IMG/VR virus record: IMGVR_UViG_3300045107_000039
Coordinates: 16,476 to 80,475 of that record
Source of the DNA: a virus
Reading direction: 5' to 3' (one strand)
DNA length: 64,000 nucleotides
Shown: piece after piece, positions 57,659 to 63,817 of the stretch
Numbering within the stretch: the first letter of the stretch is position 1
Layout: each line of letters starts with the position of its first letter
Program-made: the position numbers and the translations under genes
Notes under the pieces: generated by a model
What the model was told of the DNA's origin: nothing
The model's input: the letters and a program-made list of their open reading frames with translations, nothing else
The model's database searches: none

Positions 57659-58090
57659 TTAACCAACCGGCTGAAGCGTCCGCCGGTTGATGATCCGCAC
57701 CCCCGGCCGAACCGGGCGGGGATCGGGCTTCTCCACCTTCACCACCACCGGCGGCGGTTCGGGCTTCTTCTCGGCGGGCTTGGCGTCGTCGTCCATGTCG
57801 ATGATCTCGGCCTTGTCCCCGTCGAAGTGCAGGGTCAACTCGGCCTCAGTGAACAGGATCGCCACGCCCCGCCCACCCGTGCCCGGCAACGCCTTGCCGA
57901 ACAAGTCCTCACCGCTGCACGGCCCGTTCCACTCCACCCGGCGACAGATGATCGCCTTCTTGTAGTCGTGGAGCGAGGAGCGGACGAGCCAGAGCATCTG
58001 GCCCTTGTCCTCCTTCATCCGCTCCACCAGCACCTTCGTGTAGACGTGGATGGCCCGCTTGGTCCCGGCCTTCAGCACCATCTTGCCCAT
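57659..58090 (-). CDS. Array gene 24: unknown, 143 aa, stop before the box
   Basis: MGKMVLKAGTKRAIHVYTKV, central LLVRSSLHDYKKAIICRRVE-like helix, Pro/Val tail. The stop TAA lies 38 bases before the box, with a GC hairpin (GAGCGGGGG/CCCCCGCTC) between. Leader CCCAAGAGAGGG. Confidence 0.6.
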   Translation of the reverse strand: MGKMVLKAGTKRAIHVYTKVLVERMKEDKGQMLWLVRSSLHDYKKAIICRRVEWNGPCSGEDLFGKALPGTGGRGVAILFTEAELTLHFDGDKAEIIDMDDDAKPAEKKPEPPPVVVKVEKPDPRPVRPGVRIINRRTLQPVG

Positions 58091-58114
58091 CGTCTTCCCT
58101 CTCTTGGGTTGTCG

Positions 58115-58321
58115 TTACGTCTCGACAGTCGGTGTCACCTTCTTCTTCCAACCCTTCTCGAAGGCGACTTCGTACAGGAAGTAGGCGATGGTCGTCCCGA
58201 TCTTCGCCACCGCCGCCCCGTAAAGGGCGGTTCTCCACTCCACTCCGCTGTACAGGTTGCTCGTGAAGATGATCGCACCGCTCACGAGCAACCAGCCGAA
58301 CGTCTTCGCTAACACCCGCAT
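58115..58321 (-). CDS. Array gene 25: DUF2061-like membrane protein, 68 aa
   Basis: MRVLAKTFGWLLVSGAIIFT, then GTTIAYFLYEVAFEKGWKK. The layout of two short membrane segments matches DUF2061 from memory. The frame passes the box and ends TPTVET. Leader CCAAGAGGGGC. Confidence 0.6.
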   Translation of the reverse strand: MRVLAKTFGWLLVSGAIIFTSNLYSGVEWRTALYGAAVAKIGTTIAYFLYEVAFEKGWKKKVTPTVET

Positions 58322-58336
58322 CGTAGCCCCTCTTGG

Positions 58337-58738
58337 TTACGGTCCCATCGGCCTCTCTGCCCACTCACTGCCGGTGTCACCGTCCTCGTCGCCGTCCTCA
58401 CCCTCTTCGTCTTCGGCGTCCCAGATTTCGTGCTGCTCGTCGCTGTACTCGTCCTGAGCTTCGAGCTTCGCCTTTTCGGCGTTGTACTCGTCGATCTCGT
58501 CCTCGTCGTACACGTCGGCGTTGGTGTAGCTGTCCGCCCCCGGCGAGTTGTAGTTGCCGAACGTCCCGGTGTAGATCGTCCGGGTTTCGTCGTCGCAGTA
58601 GTACCACTCGCCTTCCAACTGCCCGTCGCCGTACTCCGTCTGGTTCACGAACTCCACCATGTCGGCGAAGTCCCCGTAGTCCTTCAGCCCCGCCTCAGCC
58701 CAAGCCTTGTGGTTGAAAGCGTTGTAGCTCCGGCTCAT
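58337..58738 (-). CDS. Array gene 26: very acidic protein, 133 aa
   Basis: MSRSYNAFNHKAWAEAGLKD, then long Asp/Glu-rich region (DAEDEEGEDGDEDGDTG). It is the only array gene translated through its box in the third register (DTGSEWAERPMGP) and stops 30 bases later. Leader CCCAAGAGAGGG. Confidence 0.55.
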   Translation of the reverse strand: MSRSYNAFNHKAWAEAGLKDYGDFADMVEFVNQTEYGDGQLEGEWYYCDDETRTIYTGTFGNYNSPGADSYTNADVYDEDEIDEYNAEKAKLEAQDEYSDEQHEIWDAEDEEGEDGDEDGDTGSEWAERPMGP

Positions 58739-58767
58739 CGTCGTCCCCTCTCTTGGGTTGGTGTTCG

Positions 58768-59166
58768 TTACGCCACTTCAGCCGGTGTCACGTCTGCCAG
58801 AGTCAGCGGTTTGCGGCCGTGCGGATGTGCCCACGACGGACGACCGAACCGGAACAGGGCACAGGAGAACTCTAACGCCTCCTTCGGTTCCATCCGACGC
58901 CACTCGACCGGGCCGTGCGTGGTGTAGCTGTTCACCCACACATACTGGCCCATGTCCATCCCGCAGTCCGGCTTGTCTCGGTAGTTGAAGTACGTCGCCG
59001 GGTAGCTGTAGACTTCGCTGTGGTGATGCTTCGGCGTGTCCAGGTAGACCCGTTCTTCGTGCCCTTCCTTGTACTTCAGGACGTAGAACCCGGCCTCCTT
59101 CGGCACGTCGTAAACGTGCTTGAGATACTTGCCGTCCGGCACTAGCGTCTGGAACTTGCGGAACAT
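58768..59166 (-). CDS. Array gene 27: unknown, 132 aa
   Basis: From ATG 59164-59166: MFRKFQTLVPDGKYLKHVYD, aromatic-rich YSYPATYFNYRDKPDC. Ends DVTPAEVA through the box. Leader TTCACTGAGGC. Confidence 0.6.
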   Translation of the reverse strand: MFRKFQTLVPDGKYLKHVYDVPKEAGFYVLKYKEGHEERVYLDTPKHHHSEVYSYPATYFNYRDKPDCGMDMGQYVWVNSYTTHGPVEWRRMEPKEALEFSCALFRFGRPSWAHPHGRKPLTLADVTPAEVA

Positions 59167-59222
59167 GCTGGCCTCAGTGAAGGGGTGTGTCTCACTCACA
59201 CCCCTTCAGCCGGTGTCACTCA

Positions 59223-59271
59223 CCCGGCCCGCTACCGTGACTCTCGATGTTTCTCCGGGTAGCGGGCCGGG
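59223..59271 (-). terminator. 14-bp hairpin between gene 28 and its box
   Basis: CCCGGCCCGCTACC and GGTAGCGGGCCGGG pair perfectly around a 21-base loop. No U-run follows on the minus strand. Confidence 0.5.
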
Positions 59272-59277
59272 CTTGTA

Positions 59278-59556
59278 TCACGCCGCCAGCTTCGCCGCCG
59301 CCCGGAACTCGGTGGCCTTCTGGCCGTACCGGGCGAACACGAACCCGATGGCCGTGGACTTCTTGCCGAACACCTTGCCGCTCGTCAGCCGCACCACCTT
59401 CGACCCCGTGTCGATGGCGATGAACCACTCCTTGCCGCTGCCGTACACCCGGAAGGTGTACACCCCGCTGCGGGCCTTGTGGAACAACTCCTTGCGGTAG
59501 CCCCGCACCGCCGTCAGCACCAGGGGCTTGTCGCTCGCCTTGATCGCCTTCGCCAT
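59278..59556 (-). CDS. Array gene 28: basic protein, 92 aa
   Basis: From ATG 59554-59556: MAKAIKASDKPLVLTAVRGY, then KVFGKKSTAIGFVFARYG. The stop precedes the hairpin and the box lies 60 bases further. Leader CCTGGAGAGA. Confidence 0.6.
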   Translation of the reverse strand: MAKAIKASDKPLVLTAVRGYRKELFHKARSGVYTFRVYGSGKEWFIAIDTGSKVVRLTSGKVFGKKSTAIGFVFARYGQKATEFRAAAKLAA

Positions 59557-59602
59557 CACTCTCTCCAGGTTGGGTGTGTCGTTCGCTCTCTTGCAGCCGG
59601 TG

Positions 59603-59911
59603 TCAGCCAACGTCCTCTTGGACGTAGTAGTGGGCGTAGTAGCCGGTTTCGTAGGTGGCGTTGTAGAACTTCCAGTTGTCGTACATCAGGTTCCACGCCG
59701 TCGCCTCGACAGTCCCGGCCCACACCGGGCTATCCTTGTGCTTCTCGTACCCCTTCGCTTTCTCCAGGTACTCACGCCCCGCTACCATCGCAGCCATGCT
59801 GAACGGCCCCTCCGGGCGGAACTTGCACGGACAGAGGAAGATCGGGTGGTTCCCCTGATTGAACAGCTTGCGGGCCTCAGCCTTCGAGATGCGACGGTAG
59901 CGGACGCTCAT
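59603..59911 (-). CDS. Array gene 29: unknown, 102 aa
   Basis: MSVRYRRISKAEARKLFNQG, then aromatic region NWKFYNATYETGYYAHYYVQ. Leader AATAAAGGGACTGAC. Stop is in the box. Confidence 0.6.
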   Translation of the reverse strand: MSVRYRRISKAEARKLFNQGNHPIFLCPCKFRPEGPFSMAAMVAGREYLEKAKGYEKHKDSPVWAGTVEATAWNLMYDNWKFYNATYETGYYAHYYVQEDVG

Positions 59912-59955
59912 GTCAGTCCCTTTATTGGGTGTTGGTTACGTCTCGACAGCCGGTG

Positions 59956-60144
59956 TCAGCGGTAGTACCTCAGCCCGTCGTCCTTCGCCACGAACCACTT
60001 TTTCAGCGTGCCGTCCGGCTTCATGACTTCCTCTTTGGGGAAGTCCCGGTAGTGAATGGCCCCGTGGCCGAACCGCACTTCGCTCGGCGTCGGGTTACGG
60101 TGGTACTGAACCGTCTTCACGTCGTCCCGTACTGGCAGGCTCAT
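59956..60144 (-). CDS. Array gene 30: small protein, 62 aa
   Basis: MSLPVRDDVKTVQYHRNPTP, then FGHGAIHYRDFPKEEVMK. Leader CTTCACTGAGGACA. Stop is in the box. Confidence 0.6.
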   Translation of the reverse strand: MSLPVRDDVKTVQYHRNPTPSEVRFGHGAIHYRDFPKEEVMKPDGTLKKWFVAKDDGLRYYR

Positions 60145-60259
60145 CTCGTGTCCTCAGTGAAGGTTACGCCGCTCCAGCCGGTGTCAACGTCCGATAATGT
60201 TTGTTATGTTGCGTTGGGAAAGAGGCGGGTTTAAGTCCCCGCCTCAAATTCCCACCACC

Positions 60260-60760
60260 TTACCGGATGAACTTCTCGAACGGCCAGCACGCCGAACGGG
60301 CGTCGTCCGCCGCCTTCTTCGCCGCTTCGTACTTCTCGATTGCGGCGACAGCGGCCTCGACCGTGTAGTCCGTTTTCCACGGCTCCCGGTGCTTCGTCAT
60401 CTCCTTCAGCACGTCGCCGCTCATGTCCCCGACGTACAGCGTCCGCTCGTAGTAGGTGCAGGTGTGCGGCGGGATCGGCCAACACACCTTGACCGTCCAG
60501 GCGAGCGAGTAGTCGCTGCGGTGCCGGTAGGTCATCACCGTGGCGTGCGGGTGTTGCCCCGGCCGACCCGTCACCGCCGGGAACTTCGGCAGCTTGCTCT
60601 CCAGCTTCGCCAAGAGCGAGCCGTCCGCCTTGACGATCTTCTGCCCGACCAGCGGGGTGAAGAACTCCAGCAGCGGCGGCAACAACTCGTTGGCGTACCC
60701 GTTCGCCAGATTCACGGCGTTCACTTCGGCAGTCAGTTCGGCCAGCTTGGAAGCGTGCAT
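60260..60760 (-). CDS. Array gene 31: unknown, 166 aa
   Basis: Helical start MHASKLAELTAEVNAVNLAN, then compact region with CWPIPPHTCTYYERTLYVG and helix AAVAAIEKYEAAKKAADDA. Stop TAA lies before a GAGGCGGG/CCCGCCTC hairpin; the box is 74 bases downstream. Confidence 0.6.
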   Translation of the reverse strand: MHASKLAELTAEVNAVNLANGYANELLPPLLEFFTPLVGQKIVKADGSLLAKLESKLPKFPAVTGRPGQHPHATVMTYRHRSDYSLAWTVKVCWPIPPHTCTYYERTLYVGDMSGDVLKEMTKHREPWKTDYTVEAAVAAIEKYEAAKKAADDARSACWPFEKFIR

Positions 60761-60816
60761 CAGTCACCTTGAGTTGGTTAGGCGGGGCAAGTTGCCCCGC
60801 CCTCTTGCAGTCGGTG

Positions 60817-61188
60817 TCAGAACGGGATATCCGACGGGTTTAGCGGGGTCGGCGGGTTGAGGATTACCGGCGTCGGCGTCATCACCCGCACCCACGAATC
60901 CCCGTCGTCGTCCCGGCCCTCTTCCCGTGCCATCTCCAGGGCTTCGTCGTGCGTCTCGAAGTCCCCCAGCATGTAGACGGCGGTGCCCATGCTGGCGTCG
61001 GTCCGGGGGCAGAAAACCACCCCCTCACGCACCACGACGTAACGGCCGAGAGAAACCAGTTCCTCAGCCGCCGCCCGGTCGTCGGGCTTGCGTTCCATCT
61101 GCGACACGGCGAAGGCGTTCTGCCACTCGTTCGCCATGCCCGCTTCGTACTCCCACTGCTCCCGCTCTTGAATGCTGCCCCAGAACAT
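60817..61188 (-). CDS. Array gene 32: unknown, 123 aa
   Basis: From ATG 61186-61188: MFWGSIQEREQWEYEAGMAN, acidic, then FETHDEALEMAREEGRDD. Leader CCCAAGAGAGGG. Stop is in the box. Confidence 0.6.
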   Translation of the reverse strand: MFWGSIQEREQWEYEAGMANEWQNAFAVSQMERKPDDRAAAEELVSLGRYVVVREGVVFCPRTDASMGTAVYMLGDFETHDEALEMAREEGRDDDGDSWVRVMTPTPVILNPPTPLNPSDIPF

Positions 61189-61250
61189 CGTCTGACCCTC
61201 TCTTGGGTTGTCGTTGCTCCCCGACATCCGGTGTCAGATTCCGGGAAAAG

Positions 61251-61278
61251 TTGACACGGGGCGTTTGGCGGTTAAAGT
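61251..61278 (+). promoter_or_regulatory. Sigma70 promoter of small RNA 2
   Basis: TTGACA (61251-61256), 16 bases, TAAAGT (61273-61278), on the strand opposite the array. Confidence 0.65.
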
Positions 61279-61284
61279 GTAGTT

Positions 61285-61364
61285 GTCAACTCCCCGTTGA
61301 CTGCCTGTTCTGCCACTTGCCGCACCATCCCCCGGAGATTGCCGCTCCGGGGGATGGTTGTTTG
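61285..61364 (+). ncRNA. Small RNA 2, about 80 nt, antisense to the array
   Basis: GTCAAC/GTTGAC hairpin near the 5' end, then ACCATCCCCCGGAG paired with CTCCGGGGGATGGT, followed by TGTTTG, the likely terminator. It fills the interval between array genes 32 and 33 and runs opposite to them. Confidence 0.6.
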
Positions 61365-61368
61365 TACA

Positions 61369-62001
61369 CTACTCCGCTTCCGGGTGGCCGAACGGCTTCC
61401 CGTTCACGTCGAACTCCCACTCGTTCTCTTCCAGCAGTTCCACGATGGCCGAATCCTCACTGTCGGCCAGGACGCACTTCTCGCCCCAGCTATGGGTGTC
61501 ACGGCTTGCCGCCTTCAGAATCTCGGCGACCGCTTCCTGTAGCTCCGTGGCGAGCTTGTCCGCCTTCTCCATCAGCGGCGTCTCGTCGTCGTCGGCGAAC
61601 CTCTCACTGTACCGATAGCCGGTGTCATGCTCGGCCGTCACACTCATGCTGTTCCAGTGGTGATAGCGGTTGTTCCGCCCCTCACTGGTGACGCTCAGGG
61701 TCACGTCGATCTCGGCGGCGGCGTCCACCAGCTTCTTGACGTTCTCGTGCTTCTTCGCCAGTTCGTCTAGGTCGATGGTGCCGTAGAACGCCACACCGTC
61801 GCCTTGACTGAAGGAAATCGACCAGTTCACGTCGTCGGCCTTGACGCCGTGCTTCTCGTGGGCGTACTCCTTCAGTTGTTCCGTCATCTCGGCCGAATCG
61901 AACGTGGCGTTATGCCACTCCCGACCGGCTTCGATTGCCTTGTCCTTCGCCTTGCCCGTCAGTTCGTTCACCGAGTACAGGTTCACCTTCGCTTGACGCA
62001 T
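61369..62001 (-). CDS. Array gene 33: possible antitoxin-like protein, 210 aa
   Basis: MRQAKVNLYSVNELTGKAKD then KAIEAGREWHNATF. From memory, a V-N-L-Y-S-x-N-E-L-x-x-K-A-K-x-K-A-I start occurs in proteins annotated as antitoxin of a stability system in phages and bacteria, without proven toxin. The C-terminal half is acidic. A box copy is embedded in the coding sequence at 61616. Confidence 0.55.
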   Translation of the reverse strand: MRQAKVNLYSVNELTGKAKDKAIEAGREWHNATFDSAEMTEQLKEYAHEKHGVKADDVNWSISFSQGDGVAFYGTIDLDELAKKHENVKKLVDAAAEIDVTLSVTSEGRNNRYHHWNSMSVTAEHDTGYRYSERFADDDETPLMEKADKLATELQEAVAEILKAASRDTHSWGEKCVLADSEDSAIVELLEENEWEFDVNGKPFGHPEAE

Positions 62002-62051
62002 GTTACTCTACCCCGGTTGGTTGTTTCTTAACACCACGACAGCCGGTGTCA

Positions 62052-62278
62052 GCACGTTGAGTAATGTTTCTTAATCAACTCTCGTGCGTGTGCGTGCGTG
62101 GCAACGAGACAGTCGGCGGGCCTTAGACCGCCCATCTTACCCTTCCTGACAGCTTGCCAGCATCCCGTCTGTAACTTGACATTTTCCAGTGGCCTTCCAG
62201 GGCGGAACGGTTGTCAAGTTACAATCGTGGCAATTCGTGTCGTTTTGGGCGGTTGCTGCTTACTGTCCTGCCCCTCAC
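62052..62278 (-). other. Gene-free box-to-box interval with 12-bp inverted repeat
   Basis: No frame over 30 codons with a ribosome site. TGTAACTTGACA (62170-62181) pairs perfectly with TGTCAAGTTACA (62212-62223); inside, TTCC pairs with GGAA. GCGTGTGCGTGCGTG is a simple alternating tract. The interval is about 230 bases between boxes 62040 and 62279. Confidence 0.5.
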
Positions 62279-62293
62279 CAGCCGGTGTCAGGT

Positions 62294-62321
62294 CGGCTAA
62301 TAACCGGGTGATTATTAGCCG
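62294..62321 (-). terminator. Hairpin after array gene 34
   Basis: CGGCTAATAA and TTATTAGCCG pair perfectly over 8 bases between the stop and the following box. Confidence 0.5.
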
Positions 62322-62326
62322 TATCC

Positions 62327-62545
62327 TCAGTTAATACCGGCGAGCCAGCCGATGATGACGTGGGAACCGATTTCCTTATCTTCCCGGCTATGGCGTCGGA
62401 AGTCGTCGGCCATAGCCTTAGCCACGTCCCGCCGGTGTTCGGGGGATATGAGCATGACGCATCGGTAGATGGTGGGGCGGGGGTCGTAGTCGTCCCGCAC
62501 CATGTTGAAGATCATCCGGGCGAGTGTGCCGCACGTCGGGTCCAT
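62327..62545 (-). CDS. Array gene 34: unknown, 72 aa
   Basis: MDPTCGTLARMIFNMVRDDY, then YRCVMLISPEHRRDVAKAMA. GGGAG precedes ATG and overlaps the upstream stop region. The stop is before a hairpin, not in the box. Confidence 0.6.
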   Translation of the reverse strand: MDPTCGTLARMIFNMVRDDYDPRPTIYRCVMLISPEHRRDVAKAMADDFRRHSREDKEIGSHVIIGWLAGIN

Positions 62546-62546
62546 C

Positions 62547-63041
62547 TTACTCCCTGCCGAGTAGGGTGACGGGGGGTAGCTCGACCAGAGCCTCTGACCG
62601 TTGCCAGCCCCGCTTCTCCCCTTCGGCCGGTGTCAGGACGACGTACCCCGGTCGGCCTAGCCCGTCGGTCGTGTTGAACTCCAGGGTCCAGTCTACCCCG
62701 ATTTGCGAGTGTTGCCGTCGGTGGGTGTTGAACGCTGCGAGCCGGGCGTGCCCTTCCTTTAGTCCGAGGAAGAGTAGCAAGTCCCGGAGGGCGGACGGTC
62801 CGGTTCCGCCGTAGCCCCAGCAGAGGCCGTGTAGTCGGACGGTGCCGTGTGTGCCCGTTACCCGGATGACTTCGTTAGTAATCGGGTAGCGGTGGGTTTT
62901 GTCTTGACTGAGGAACATGGCGGTGTACCGGACGGCTTCCACTTTGATGATGTTCCCGATTCGGGAACACTTGTGGAAGTGTCGCCGGGCTTGGTGTGTG
63001 CTGCCCGGCTTGTTCCGAATCCGTTGCATCGTGCGGCCCAT
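62547..63041 (-). CDS. Array gene 35: basic protein with an internal box, 164 aa
   Basis: MGRTMQRIRNKPGSTHQARR, aromatic and basic N-terminus, then FRVTGTHGTVRLHGLCWGYG-like strands. The frame runs through a box copy at 62624 (encoding LTPAEGE) and continues 29 codons further. Leader AACAAAGGG. Confidence 0.6.
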   Translation of the reverse strand: MGRTMQRIRNKPGSTHQARRHFHKCSRIGNIIKVEAVRYTAMFLSQDKTHRYPITNEVIRVTGTHGTVRLHGLCWGYGGTGPSALRDLLLFLGLKEGHARLAAFNTHRRQHSQIGVDWTLEFNTTDGLGRPGYVVLTPAEGEKRGWQRSEALVELPPVTLLGRE

Positions 63042-63071
63042 CGTGTTACCCTTTGTTGGGGTGTGTTGTTG

Positions 63072-63791
63072 TTACGCTGCCACAGTCGGTGTCACGGCTT
63101 GCGTCAGCTTCGGCATGATCTTGCGGAAGTATGCCCGGAGTACCGTTTTCAGGTACTTGGTATTGCCTTCCTTCACTTCCCGGTCGCAGATGCCCCAGAC
63201 GATAGGCACGGCGGACTCGTTCGGGTTGCGGTGGCGGATAGCCAGTACCAGCAGACTCGGGACGTAGTAGTTTTCCCGAATGTGGTCTAGGACGTGGCTT
63301 TCCGGGTTGTCCTGTTGGGGGTGTTGGCACCCGATTTGGCAGATGAGGCAATCCCCGCTGCCGGGCTTTTCCAGTCCCCCGTTCTTGACGGCTTGTGCGG
63401 CGAACCCGTTGATGTACCGCTTCACGTCGGCCATGAGTTTCGTCCGCTTCTTAGCGGCCCGGACGTTGCCGCCCTTGACGATCTTCCCGGTGGAATCGAC
63501 CACCATTCCCTCAGTGAACTCGGTGTCACCGATGTACCAGTTGCCTTTCTCTTGGTACAGGCGGGCGGGGGTGTACTCGTTGATCCGTTCTTTCGTGGTG
63601 ACGGTCCGCCAGCCGCCGGTATTGAGGGTGTAGTTCCCGTTCCGGTGGATGAGAACGATGTCCGTGTCGTACAGCTTGACGGCGATGGTGTTGTCGTCCA
63701 CGATGCGGGCGACCGTGCTACCCGCCAGCTTCCGCTCCGTCTTCTTGCGGCCCTTGCTGATGAACTCACTGGCCTTGCTGAACGTGAGCAT
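63072..63791 (-). CDS. Array gene 36: unknown, 239 aa, largest of the array
   Basis: MLTFSKASEFISKGRKKTER, then TVARIVDDNTIAVKLYDTDI and CLICQIGCQHPQQ with a C-x-x-C...C-x-H. From memory similar proteins occur in other phages. Ends AVTPTVAA through the box. Leader ACCGAAGGACACG. Confidence 0.6.
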   Translation of the reverse strand: MLTFSKASEFISKGRKKTERKLAGSTVARIVDDNTIAVKLYDTDIVLIHRNGNYTLNTGGWRTVTTKERINEYTPARLYQEKGNWYIGDTEFTEGMVVDSTGKIVKGGNVRAAKKRTKLMADVKRYINGFAAQAVKNGGLEKPGSGDCLICQIGCQHPQQDNPESHVLDHIRENYYVPSLLVLAIRHRNPNESAVPIVWGICDREVKEGNTKYLKTVLRAYFRKIMPKLTQAVTPTVAA

Positions 63792-63817
63792 CTTCGTGTC
63801 CTTCGGTGGGGTGTTGG

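Noticed and set aside
6090-57850. TTCA(C/G)TGAA near-palindrome recurring in genes
   Set aside because: Seen at about six sites, but most encode common pairs such as Phe-Ser-Glu or Phe-Thr-Glu; codon choice can explain it without counting statistics.
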